From Thalassovita autumnalis (GTDB lineage: Bacteria > Pseudomonadota > Alphaproteobacteria > Rhodobacterales > Rhodobacteraceae): a stretch of 64,000 bases of DNA. The position numbers and the translations under genes were made by a program. The number at the start of each line of letters is the position of its first letter. Position 1 is the stretch's first letter. The notes beneath the pieces are model-generated. The model made no database searches and was not told the DNA's origin. It was given only the letters and a program-made list of their open reading frames with translations. Location of the stretch: contig NZ_CYSB01000025.1 in the NCBI RefSeq assembly GCF_001458255.1, forward strand, positions 124,001 through 188,000, in the 5' to 3' direction. Shown here one piece after another: positions 35,556 through 43,852 of the stretch.

Positions 35556-35697
35556 CGGGCCCTCCGGGTGTTCTTTGGTCTTGAGGGAAATCTAGGGCGC
35601 AGCGAGGCCGGGTGCAAGCGTTCCCCCCGGGGCTTGCGTCAAAAAGAGACAGAGAAGGGGCATCTTTTTCGGGTCCAGTTGTTTTAGGTCACCCAGA

Positions 35698-36219
35698 TCA
35701 CAAATAGGCCGCCAGGGACTGCAGGTAGCGGGGGACATCGGCCAATGCCTCCTGCACCTCGGGTTCTTCGAAATCGTGGACCGAGGTGTCTTCGGCCGGG
35801 CACATCGCCACCATCAAGGCGCGACCTTCGTCTAGGGCGGCGGCAGGCAGCGGCAGTTTGGCGGCCTCCTGCAGCAGCAACAGGGCCTCATGGATGGGCC
35901 GGATCACCCGCAGTGCGTGGGCCATGTGGTAGATCAGATCGGGATCATCGCGCCAGGTTTCACCGGGAAACAGCTCCTGTGTGATCCGCTGACCGGCGCC
36001 TGCGCAGGAATAGGCGACGCAGCCGCCAAATCCTTTGACCTTCAGGTCTTTGTGGATAGTGCAGCGGAAATCGCAACCCAGATTGGGGCAGGGGCTGTCT
36101 GCCTCTTTCAGAAGGCCAAAATCCTCATCCGCATCAAATGGATAAGCCACGCAGCAAAGCGCTGCGCAGCTTTCACAGTTTTCAGTGAGCACCGGCAAAT
36201 TGGGGTGCTCGATCGCCAT
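35698..36219 (-). CDS. Cysteine-rich hypothetical protein downstream of purL
   Basis: A 173-residue cytosolic protein with a dense N-terminal cysteine cluster: CESCAALCC (about residues 14-22), CPNLGCDFRC (about 44-53), and later GGCVAYSC. The arrangement resembles zinc/iron-cluster binding YkgJ-type proteins (CxxCxxxCC), but I cannot assign it firmly. The C-terminal half is helical and acidic. An ATG at 36219 starts 4 bp after the purL stop; a TTG 12 bp upstream would overlap purL. Its neighbours, the bolA-like gene and grxD, make a metal-cluster role plausible but unproven. Confidence 0.7.
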   Translation of the reverse strand: MAIEHPNLPVLTENCESCAALCCVAYPFDADEDFGLLKEADSPCPNLGCDFRCTIHKDLKVKGFGGCVAYSCAGAGQRITQELFPGETWRDDPDLIYHMAHALRVIRPIHEALLLLQEAAKLPLPAAALDEGRALMVAMCPAEDTSVHDFEEPEVQEALADVPRYLQSLAAYL

Positions 36220-36223
36220 GGGA

Positions 36224-38383
36224 TCAGCCAACCGCAGCTTCGAAGCTGGCGCGGAACTGTTCCGCCAACTCAGCCAGAGGTGCCGCGGATCCGCCCAGCT
36301 TCACCGTATCGCCGGTGAACTTGCCCACGGTTTCGATATGCACGCCGGCCTTGGCCGCTTCGCCCATCAGCCATTCGGCCTGATCGAAGTTACAGGCCAG
36401 GAGGTAGCGCGCCTGATCTTCACCAAAGAGCAGCGCCTGATCCGCCACGTCGATCTGAACGCCAACCTCACCCGCCTCAGCCATTTCAAAGGCCGCCAGC
36501 GCCAAGCCACCGTCTGCCAGATCGGAACAGGCGCGGATGTATTCGGCATTGGCGCGGATGAAATCACCGTTGCGTTTCTCAGCCGCCAGATCCACATGCG
36601 GGGCGTCGCCGTCTTCACGGTTGAACACCTCGGCCAGCAGGGCCGACTGACCCAAGTGGCCTGCGGTTTCGCCCACCAGCAGGGCCACATGGCCGTCTCG
36701 TGCGGTGCCGATGATCGCCTGTTCCGGCGTTTCGATCAAACCCACGGCGCAGATGGTCGGGGTCGGCAGGATCGCCTGACCGTCGGTTTCGTTGTAGAGC
36801 GAGACGTTGCCCGAAACGATCGGCACATCCAGCGCTGCAACCGCTTCGCCGATGCCTTTGATCGCGCCAACAAACTGGCCCATGATCTCAGGCTTTTCGG
36901 GGTTGCCGAAGTTCAGGTTGTCGGTGGTGGCCAGCGGGGTGGCGCCCACGGCGGTCAGGTTCCGGTAGGTTTCCGCCACCGCCTGTTTGCCGCCCTCAAC
37001 CGGGTTGGCGCGCACATAGCGTGGTGTCACATCCGAGGTGAAGGCCAGCGATTTTTCGGTGCCATGCACCCGCACGATGCCTGCGCCCAGACCCGGCGCC
37101 TGCACGGTATCTGCCATCACTTGTGAGTCATACTGCTGATAAACCCACTGTTTGGCCCCGTAGTTGGCCGAGCCGATCAGCGCCTTCAGCCCGTCGATGG
37201 GATCCACCGCGGGAATATCTCCCAGCTCCGCGTCCACTTCGGTTTCCACCCAGGGGCGGTCATATTCCGGCGCGCGGCCCGACAGCGGTGACAGCGGCAG
37301 GTCGGCTTTCACCTCGCCATTGTGCAGGATGAGGAAGCGGTCCTCAGCAATGGTTTCACCAACGATGGCGAAATCCAGATCCCATTTTTCGAAAACGGCG
37401 CGCGCTTCGGCTTCCAGTTCCGGTTTCAGAACCATCAGCATACGTTCCTGAGATTCCGACAGCATCATCTCATAGGCTGTCATGTTCTCTTCGCGCTGCG
37501 GCACGTCTTCGAGGTTCAGCTTTACGCCCAGCTTGCCCTTGTCGCCCATTTCCACGGCCGAACAGGTCAGACCCGCCGCGCCCATATCCTGGATTGAGAT
37601 CACCGCGCCGGTCTGCATCAGCTCCAGCGTGGCTTCCATCAGGCGTTTTTCGGTAAAGGGGTCGCCAACCTGAACGGTGGGACGCTTTTCCTCAATGGTG
37701 TCGTCAAACTCGGCCGAGGCCATGGTCGCCCCGCCAACCCCGTCACGGCCGGTCTTGGCGCCGAGGTAGACCACCGGCATACCTACGCCTGAGGCGGCGG
37801 AGTAGAAGATCTTATCGGCATCGGCCAGGCCCGCGGCAAAGGCATTGACCAGGCAGTTGCCGTTATAGGCCGGGTGGAAGCGTACTTCGCCGCCCACAGT
37901 CGGCACGCCGAAACAGTTGCCGTAGCCGCCGATGCCTTCGACCACACCATGCACCAGCTGGCGGGTCTTGGGGTGGCCGGTTTCACCAAACGACAGCGAG
38001 TTCATCGCCGCAATGGGACGCGCGCCCATGGTGAAGACATCACGCAAAATGCCGCCAACACCGGTGGCGGCACCTTGATAGGGTTCGATGTAAGAGGGGT
38101 GGTTGTGGCTTTCCATCTTGAAGATGACGGCCTGACCGTCGCCAATATCTACAACACCGGCGTTTTCGCCCGGGCCACAGATCACCTGCGGGCCTTCGGT
38201 CGGCAAGGTGCGCAGCCATTTCTTCGACGATTTATAGGAACAGTGTTCGTTCCACATGGCCGAGAAGATGCCCAGCTCGGTGAAGGTTGGCTCTCGCCCG
38301 ATGATCTCAAGGATGCGCTCATACTCATCGGGCTTTAGCCCATGCGCTTCGATCAATTCGGGGGTCAGGCTCGGGTCTTGCAT
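36224..38383 (-). CDS. purL: Phosphoribosylformylglycinamidine synthase subunit PurL
   Basis: The ATP-dependent large subunit of FGAM synthase, working with PurS and the PurQ glutaminase (not in this window) in purine biosynthesis. 719 residues, the small bacterial form. Landmarks: [19 protein letters not shown] (about 41-59), [34 protein letters not shown] (as separate motifs near 83-116), [14 protein letters not shown] (about 274-287) and [16 protein letters not shown]. It is followed closely by the Cys-rich gene. The upstream region lacks a PurR-like palindrome I can recognise. Confidence 0.97.
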   Translation of the reverse strand: MQDPSLTPELIEAHGLKPDEYERILEIIGREPTFTELGIFSAMWNEHCSYKSSKKWLRTLPTEGPQVICGPGENAGVVDIGDGQAVIFKMESHNHPSYIEPYQGAATGVGGILRDVFTMGARPIAAMNSLSFGETGHPKTRQLVHGVVEGIGGYGNCFGVPTVGGEVRFHPAYNGNCLVNAFAAGLADADKIFYSAASGVGMPVVYLGAKTGRDGVGGATMASAEFDDTIEEKRPTVQVGDPFTEKRLMEATLELMQTGAVISIQDMGAAGLTCSAVEMGDKGKLGVKLNLEDVPQREENMTAYEMMLSESQERMLMVLKPELEAEARAVFEKWDLDFAIVGETIAEDRFLILHNGEVKADLPLSPLSGRAPEYDRPWVETEVDAELGDIPAVDPIDGLKALIGSANYGAKQWVYQQYDSQVMADTVQAPGLGAGIVRVHGTEKSLAFTSDVTPRYVRANPVEGGKQAVAETYRNLTAVGATPLATTDNLNFGNPEKPEIMGQFVGAIKGIGEAVAALDVPIVSGNVSLYNETDGQAILPTPTICAVGLIETPEQAIIGTARDGHVALLVGETAGHLGQSALLAEVFNREDGDAPHVDLAAEKRNGDFIRANAEYIRACSDLADGGLALAAFEMAEAGEVGVQIDVADQALLFGEDQARYLLACNFDQAEWLMGEAAKAGVHIETVGKFTGDTVKLGGSAAPLAELAEQFRASFEAAVG

Positions 38384-38513
38384 ATCCGGTCACTCTCCAG
38401 CAGGCGCTATTTGCGCGCCTCTTTAAGGCACGGGGCGGATTTGGGGAAGGGGGCAAAGGTCGGGAAACGCCGCTTCTTTGCCGCAGATGCGCAGTTTTTG
38501 CCTCCTGGCACCC

Positions 38514-38554
38514 CGGCAGCGCTTTCAATGTTCCCCAAATACTCCCGCCGGAGG
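38514..38554. repeat. Dispersed intergenic repeat copy 2
   Basis: Element of about 33 bp running from TTTCAATGTTCCCC to AATACTCCCGCCGGAGG. It differs from the copy at 60580 by about three bases and is related to the palindromic copy at 29826. Confidence 0.75.
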
Positions 38555-38623
38555 CCCGCAACCGCGCCGCCAGACACACCGATGAAGATGGGCTTGACCC
38601 GATTTGCGCCAATGGGGATTGGA

Positions 38624-38654
38624 CAAAAAAAGAGGCCGAGCACTAAGCTCGGCC
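38624..38654 (-). terminator. Terminator downstream of the LysR gene (38806-39711)
   Basis: Stem GGCCGAGC/GCTCGGCC with a five-base loop, followed in the minus direction by CTCTTTTTTTG. It sits 150 bp after the LysR stop, leaving room for a 3'-UTR or a small RNA. Confidence 0.85.
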
Positions 38655-38805
38655 AAAGTCCAACAGGGAGGTATGAAAGTGGCGAGAGTTTGATCGTCGT
38701 CACCGTCGAGTGCTGAAATAGGCATCAGAAATGAATCGTTCAAGCACCATAATGCCGCAGATGCATCATGGCTGTTATGCATCCAATGCATGGCTCAGCC
38801 AAAAC

Positions 38806-39711
38806 CTAACTAACTGACTGATCTTTCATCTGTTTGCGGTAGGCGATAATCTCTTCCTGAACAAAGTCACGGAAGGCCGAGATGCGCTTGGAATGCCGCA
38901 ATTCCTCCGGGTAGGCCAGATATACGGGCACTTCGACCGATTGCACGTCCGGCAATACCCGCACCAGATTCGGGAAATCCTGGCTCAGATAGTTGGGCAG
39001 AACACCAATTCCCAGATGGTTGGCCACCGCCTGCAGCACCCCGAAGTAGTTGTTTACCATGAGGGTCGATTTCACATCATAGGTCATCAGATGGCCCACA
39101 AGGTTGGAACTGGCGCCCACTTGCGGGGAATTTGTGTTTTGGCAGACCAGACGATGTTCCCCGATATCCTCAATGGCGGCGGGGTGGCCGTTCAGCTCCA
39201 GATATTCCTTGGAGGCAAAAAGCTGCATCCGAACCGCCATCAGTTTCTTGCGGATCAGATCGGCCTGGCTGGGCTCTTTCATCCGGATGGCAACATCCGC
39301 TTCGCGCATTGGCAGGTCCAGCACCCGCTCTTCCAGCATCAGCTCAATATTGAGGTCGGGATATTGTTCATAAAGCTTGGGCAGGCGCGGGGCCAGCCAC
39401 AGGGTGCCAAGGCCAATGGTTGTGGTCACCCGCAGCTGACCAAAGACCTCTTCCTCACTGTCGCGGATCCGCGCGGCGGCGGCGTCCAGGCGTTTGGCCA
39501 TGGCGCGGGTGGCGTCAAACAGCAATTCCCCCTGTTCGGTGAGAATCAAACCACGTGCGTGACGGTGAAACAGGGTGGCGTTCAGGCTCTCTTCGAGGGC
39601 GCGCACCTGACGAGACACAGCCGATTGTGACAGGTGAAGCACATCACCGGCATGTGTGAGGCTGCCTGCGTCGGCAACCGCGTGAAAAATTCTAAGCTTG
39701 TCCCAATCCAT
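38806..39711 (-). CDS. LysR-family transcriptional regulator
   Basis: A 301-residue LysR-type regulator. The helix-turn-helix is clear at about residues 13-45 (AGSLTHAGDVLHLSQSAVSR), with VRALEESLNATLFHRHARGL following and a substrate-binding domain (about 90-295; FGQLRVTTTIGLGTLWLAPR). No divergent catabolic operon lies beside it: a 468-bp non-coding stretch separates it from the acyltransferase gene, so the target genes are unclear. The transcript likely extends to the strong terminator 150 bp downstream. Confidence 0.9.
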   Translation of the reverse strand: MDWDKLRIFHAVADAGSLTHAGDVLHLSQSAVSRQVRALEESLNATLFHRHARGLILTEQGELLFDATRAMAKRLDAAAARIRDSEEEVFGQLRVTTTIGLGTLWLAPRLPKLYEQYPDLNIELMLEERVLDLPMREADVAIRMKEPSQADLIRKKLMAVRMQLFASKEYLELNGHPAAIEDIGEHRLVCQNTNSPQVGASSNLVGHLMTYDVKSTLMVNNYFGVLQAVANHLGIGVLPNYLSQDFPNLVRVLPDVQSVEVPVYLAYPEELRHSKRISAFRDFVQEEIIAYRKQMKDQSVS

Positions 39712-40179
39712 TTCGACAATTTCCCGATGTGAAGCGCCCTGTTACACGAAACCATTGAAACATTAACCCGTTTTTCTGATTTTTCGACAAGAAATGATTA
39801 GGTTCATCGCCGTAGCTTATGATGTGTGACCCTAGAATGGGGCCTGTCTAAGCAGCTCTGCTGTCTTGGTGGGCATTGGGGCAGGCACCGACTATGCCCC
39901 TTGCGCGGGTTTCTCCTTTCGATCGTTTAGATTGCCAGAGCTGAGAGTTTCCATTGACGGACCTGCGTCAAAGCATCGGTGGGGATCCCGCCCGCTTGGG
40001 AGCGGGCGCAAGCCTCAGATCGTCGCTTAGGCCCCACAGGGTGCATGATCGGTGGCGCTAACGGCTCTGCTGCTACACTTTTGCCACCCCGCATTTTCCC
40101 GGTTTCTGTTGAAACTAGGGGGCAGGGGCTGTTAAACGCCCTTTCAAACACGCAGGAACTATCAAGGCGGCTCTCCTCC
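39712..40179. other. 468-bp non-coding region between lysR and acyltransferase gene
   Basis: No supported gene. It should hold the divergent promoters. Secondary-structure potential is visible: a 7-bp hairpin GCCCGCT-TGGG-AGCGGGC at 39990-40007, an inverted GGGGCA/TGCCCC pair near 39880-39900, and GCGCTAAC at about 40054, a half-site like those at gap. I could not match it to a known RNA family. Confidence 0.5.
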
Positions 40180-41109
40180 ATGGCCTCGAAAAGACATATC
40201 GCTCGTGACATCTCCTACTCCTATGCGGGGCGCACCAAAGGTGGCCGCGCTCTGATCCGGACGCTGGAAAACATGACCGGTCGGATCCGTATGATCAAAC
40301 GTGCCTCTGGTTATGAGCGCGACGTGGAAAACGGTGCGGACTTCTGGCAGGTGATGGTGGAACGCTACGGGCTGTCGCTGGATGTGATTGGCGGATCGCT
40401 GGAAAACATCCCGGCGGAGGGGCCGTTGATCCTGATCGCCAACCACCCTTACGGCATTCTGGATGGCCTGATGATGGGCCATATCCTTTCAGAACGCCGT
40501 GACCGGGATTTCCGTATTCTGGCCCACCGGGTGTTCCGCAAATCTGAGGATCTGAACAAGGTTGTTCTGCCGATTTCCTTTGATGAGGATCGCGCGGCGG
40601 TCAAACTGAACCTGCAGACCCGCAAAGAGGCCGAACAATACCTGAAAGCCGGTGGTGCTGTTGGCATCTTTCCGGGCGGCACGGTCAGCACCTCGGCGCG
40701 GCCCTTCTCAAACCCGATGGATCCGCATTGGCGCAACTTCACCGCCCGGATGATCGCCAAATCCGGCGCCACCGTTGTGCCGGTCTTCTTTGATGGCAAC
40801 ACCTCGCGCCTGTTCCAGATCGCCAGCCACATGCATTACACGCTGCGGATGGGTCTGTTGATCAAGGAATTTGCCAAACGCGTCGACACCCCGGTGAAGG
40901 TTGTTGTGGGTGAGCCGATCAAGGCAGAAGAAATCCGCGCACGGGCCGGTGACAGCAAAGAGCTGATGGATTTCCTGCGCAAATCCACCTACGATCTGTC
41001 GCCAAGACCGATTGAAACCCGAGAATACGGGTTCGAATTTGAGGACAAGCACAAGGCCGAGTTTCTGGCCCGTCAGAAGGCGTTCAAAGAAACTCGACAA
41101 TCTCGCTAA
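40180..41109 (+). CDS. Lysophospholipid/lyso-ornithine-type acyltransferase (PlsC-like)
   Basis: A 309-residue acyltransferase of the PlsC/hemolysin-like branch, presumably acylating a lysolipid at the inner membrane. The catalytic block is LIANHPYGILDG (about 86-97), an H-x5-D form as in hemolysin-like acyltransferases rather than the PlsC H-x4-D. The substrate-binding block reads GIFPGGTVST (about 164-173) where PlsC has FPEGT. The ATG at 40180 lies after CTCTCC without a strong ribosome-binding site; an upstream frame is open but unconvincing. Downstream, 44 bp away, is murI. The exact lipid substrate is unknown. Confidence 0.8.
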   Translation: MASKRHIARDISYSYAGRTKGGRALIRTLENMTGRIRMIKRASGYERDVENGADFWQVMVERYGLSLDVIGGSLENIPAEGPLILIANHPYGILDGLMMGHILSERRDRDFRILAHRVFRKSEDLNKVVLPISFDEDRAAVKLNLQTRKEAEQYLKAGGAVGIFPGGTVSTSARPFSNPMDPHWRNFTARMIAKSGATVVPVFFDGNTSRLFQIASHMHYTLRMGLLIKEFAKRVDTPVKVVVGEPIKAEEIRARAGDSKELMDFLRKSTYDLSPRPIETREYGFEFEDKHKAEFLARQKAFKETRQSR

Positions 41110-41153
41110 CAGCGGGGACCACGCGGCCCCGACCAAGAGAGGCAGGCACATAG

Positions 41154-41966
41154 ATGGCAGTTGGCATTTTCGATTCAGGGCTTGGTGGATTGACGGTTCT
41201 GGATGCCGTCAGCAAACGCCTGCCCGACGTTCCTTTCGTCTATTACGGTGATAACGCCCATGCGCCTTATGGCGTGCGCGATGCCGATGATGTTTATGGG
41301 TTGACCACCAAAGCGGTGGAGCGGATGTGGGCCGAGGGCTGCGATCTGGTGATCCTGGCCTGTAACACCGCCTCCGCCGCTGCCTTGCGCCGTATGCAAG
41401 AGGGGTGGATCCCCGAAAATAAGCGGGTTCTGGGGGTCTTTGTGCCGTTGATTGAGGCGCTGACCGAACGCAAATGGGGGGACAATTCGCCCCCGCGTGA
41501 GGTGGAGGTGCAGCACGTTGCGCTGTTTGCCACCCCTGCAACCGTTGCCAGCCGTGCCTTCCAACGTGAATTGGCCTTCCGCGCGATCGGCGTGGATGTG
41601 GAGGCGCAGGCCTGTGGTGGTGTTGTTGACGCCATTGAGGATGGTGACATGATCCTGGCCGACGCTTTGGTGCGCAGCCATGTGGATGCGTTGAAACGCA
41701 AAATGCCCCATCCTGAGGCCGCGATCCTGGGCTGTACCCATTATCCGCTGATGCATGACATCTTTCAGGAGGCTTTGGGGGAGGGCGTCAAGGTCTACAG
41801 CCAGGCTAATCTGGTGGCCGAAAGCCTTGCCGACTATTTGGAGCGGCACCCGAAAATGGTGGGTGCTGGAGAGGAAAGTAAATTCCTGACCTCCGGCAAC
41901 CCGGTCACCGTGTCGACCCGCGCCACCCAGTTCCTGCGGCGCGAGATCAAATTCGACGCGGCATAA
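41154..41966 (+). CDS. murI: Glutamate racemase
   Basis: MurI makes D-glutamate for peptidoglycan by proton exchange between two cysteines. In this 270-residue enzyme these are Cys70 (ILACNTAS) and Cys194 (ILGCTHYP). The N-terminal [16 protein letters not shown] (about 4-19) and [11 protein letters not shown] (about 30-40) are family marks. Ribosome-binding site AGAGAGGCAGG precedes the ATG. It is in line with the upstream acyltransferase gene (44-bp gap) and the downstream ccm cluster (148-bp gap). Confidence 0.96.
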   Translation: MAVGIFDSGLGGLTVLDAVSKRLPDVPFVYYGDNAHAPYGVRDADDVYGLTTKAVERMWAEGCDLVILACNTASAAALRRMQEGWIPENKRVLGVFVPLIEALTERKWGDNSPPREVEVQHVALFATPATVASRAFQRELAFRAIGVDVEAQACGGVVDAIEDGDMILADALVRSHVDALKRKMPHPEAAILGCTHYPLMHDIFQEALGEGVKVYSQANLVAESLADYLERHPKMVGAGEESKFLTSGNPVTVSTRATQFLRREIKFDAA

Positions 41967-42114
41967 TGCCGGTTGTTTGACCCGCGACACCATTCAAGGC
42001 AAAGCTTGTGCTAGCATAACCGGGATAATCGGTCGCAGGCGCGTTCCCTTGTGCGGGGACGCGCATTTGTTAAGTGAAGAGCCAGAGACAGACGCGCGCG
42101 AAGGAGCCAGCAAG

Positions 42115-42558
42115 ATGAAGGGCCTGAAAAAGAAACGTCGGATACAGGTGATCGCGATTGCGATCGTTGCACTGGCTCTGTCGACCGGTCTGATTGGCTA
42201 TGCGATGCGCGATGGCATCAACTTCTTCCGCTCCCCGTCCGAGGTGCTGGCCAGCCCGCCAAGCGCCTCCGAAACTTTCCGTATCGGTGGCCTGGTCGAA
42301 GAGGGCTCGCTGGTGCGCGGTCAGGGGCAGGCGATCACCTTTAATGTCACCGATGGCAACGGTGTGGTGCCCGTCACCTACAGCGGCATCCTGCCGGATC
42401 TGTTTGAGGAAAACCAAGGCATGATCGGCACCGGAAAATACATCAACGGTATCTTCGAAGCCTCTGAAATTCTTGCTAAACATGATGAAACCTACATGCC
42501 CAAAGAGGTCATGGATGCCCTGAAGGAACAGGGTGTTTATGTGGAGCCTGAGGCCTAA
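42115..42558 (+). CDS. ccmE: Cytochrome c maturation protein CcmE
   Basis: The periplasmic heme chaperone that binds heme covalently and passes it to CcmF/CcmH. 147 residues: short basic N terminus (KKKRRIQ), one membrane anchor (about 10-30), an OB-fold, and the heme-binding His123 with Tyr127 in AKHDETYMPKE. The ATG at 42115 follows AAGGAG; the upstream extension is spurious. It belongs with ccmF and ccmH, but a muramidase and a holin gene are inserted between. Confidence 0.96.
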   Translation: MKGLKKKRRIQVIAIAIVALALSTGLIGYAMRDGINFFRSPSEVLASPPSASETFRIGGLVEEGSLVRGQGQAITFNVTDGNGVVPVTYSGILPDLFEENQGMIGTGKYINGIFEASEILAKHDETYMPKEVMDALKEQGVYVEPEA

Positions 42559-42640
42559 CAGGCCCGTATCGCGCGGCGCCTTTCAGCCCTGTTAACCCAT
42601 TGCCCCTAGGGTGAGGTCATTCTCATTTTCGGGGGGTGTC

Positions 42641-43252
42641 ATGTTGGACGTCAGGCAAATCGCACGTGAAATTGTGGCCCGCGAAGGGGGCTATGTGAAT
42701 GACCTCGATGACCCCGGTGGCATGACCAAACATGGGGTGACCCTGGGCACGCTGCGCCGGTTGGGCATCGATCTGGATGGCGATGGGGACGTTGATGGCA
42801 GCGACCTGCGCCGCATCACCAAGACCCGCGCGGTGGAGATCTACCTGCAACACTACTATCAGGCGCCGGGCATCGATCAGCTGCCGATGGTGCTGCAGCC
42901 GTCTGTGTTTGACATGTATGTCAACGCAGGCGGCAATGCGGTGAAGATCCTGCAGCGGTTGCTGGGCCAGATGGGTCAGCAGGTCAGCGTTGACGGGGTG
43001 ATCGGGCCGCAGACCGTCGCCGCGACCAAAGCCGCCGCGCGGGTGGCGCCGCAGCATCTGGCCGATGCCTATGGGATTGCGCGGCGCAATTACTATTTCC
43101 GGCTGGCCGATCAGCGTCCGGCCTCGCGCAAATACGCCCGCAGCCGCAAGGGCGGCAAAGGCGGCTGGATCAAACGGGCGGAAGAGTTTATCGATCCACG
43201 CTACCACCTGACCCAGGATGAATTTGACCGGAGGGTTGCGGCATGGGGCTGA
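42641..43252 (+). CDS. Holin-associated N-acetylmuramidase (GH108-like endolysin)
   Basis: A 203-residue peptidoglycan-cleaving enzyme of the GH108 type. The catalytic Glu15 sits in AREGGYVNDLDDPGGMTKHG (about 13-32). The C-terminal part (about 110-180) has the peptidoglycan-binding block VDGVIGPQTVAATKAA. A Ca-binding-like loop DLDGDGDVDGSD (about 44-55) is present. No signal peptide, so a holin would be needed for exit; the next gene, overlapping by 10 bp, encodes one. In Rhodobacteraceae such a pair is known to serve gene transfer agent release. GGGGGG ribosome-binding site before the ATG. Confidence 0.88.
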   Translation: MLDVRQIAREIVAREGGYVNDLDDPGGMTKHGVTLGTLRRLGIDLDGDGDVDGSDLRRITKTRAVEIYLQHYYQAPGIDQLPMVLQPSVFDMYVNAGGNAVKILQRLLGQMGQQVSVDGVIGPQTVAATKAAARVAPQHLADAYGIARRNYYFRLADQRPASRKYARSRKGGKGGWIKRAEEFIDPRYHLTQDEFDRRVAAWG

Positions 43253-43776
43253 TCCTGCGGATGCTCGAGGGGCTGTTTGGCGGCGGCGCTGGTGAAATGC
43301 GCCGGACGGTTGAGGTGTTTCGTGAAAACGCGGAGAGCGGCGCGCAGCGCGGGCAGGTGATGCAACAGGCCGCCCTGCAGCAATTCGCGGCCGAGTTTGC
43401 CCGGGATCGCCGCGGGCTGTTTGACCGGCTGATTGATGGCCTGAACCGCCTGCCGCGGCCGGGCTTGGCCCTGGGCACGCTGGCGCTGTTTGTTGCGGCG
43501 ATGGTGGATCCGCAGTGGTTTGCGGCCCGGATGCAGGGCATTGCGCTGGTGCCGGAACCGCTGTGGTGGCTTTTGGGGGTGATCGTCAGCTTCTACTTCG
43601 GGGCGCGCCATCAGGCGAAGGGGCAGGCGTTTCAGCTGCGGCTGGGCCAGACATTGGCGCAACTGCCCCAAATCGCTGCGCAGCTGCCGCCGGCACCCGT
43701 GGCTGAGGAGCGTGCCACCCCAACCGACAATCCGGCGTTGGCGGCCTGGCAGCAGGCGCGTCAGGATCAAGGCTGA
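43243..43776 (+). CDS. Holin-family membrane protein
   Basis: A 177-residue protein with a charged amphipathic N-terminal half (about 1-68) and two hydrophobic segments (about 76-90, LALGTLALFVAAMVD, and 103-120, PLWWLLGVIVSFYFG), fitting holins of the Rhodobacteraceae. It overlaps the muramidase gene by 10 bp, so the two are one translational unit. It would permeabilise the inner membrane to let the muramidase out. The Pro/Ala-rich C terminus is probably cytoplasmic. Confidence 0.8.
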   Translation: MGLILRMLEGLFGGGAGEMRRTVEVFRENAESGAQRGQVMQQAALQQFAAEFARDRRGLFDRLIDGLNRLPRPGLALGTLALFVAAMVDPQWFAARMQGIALVPEPLWWLLGVIVSFYFGARHQAKGQAFQLRLGQTLAQLPQIAAQLPPAPVAEERATPTDNPALAAWQQARQDQG

Positions 43777-43852
43777 GGCCCCGCGACAATGTGATCCTTT
43801 TCTATTGCCGATTGCGATTGGCCGGACCGCCGCTTGCGCCTATAATAAGGGC

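Larger units (their letters stand above)
38384..38805. other. 422-bp intergenic region upstream of purL
   Basis: No convincing coding gene. It holds the purL leader, one copy of the dispersed repeat (about 38514-38554), a strong minus-strand terminator (38624-38654) and about 150 bp of 3' region after the LysR gene. An 88-codon open frame on the minus strand (38525-38791) runs through the terminator stem and is not supported. Confidence 0.7.

Noticed and set aside
38525-38791. 88-codon minus-strand frame after the LysR gene
   Set aside because: Runs through the terminator stem and the dispersed repeat; C-terminal half reads like random translation.
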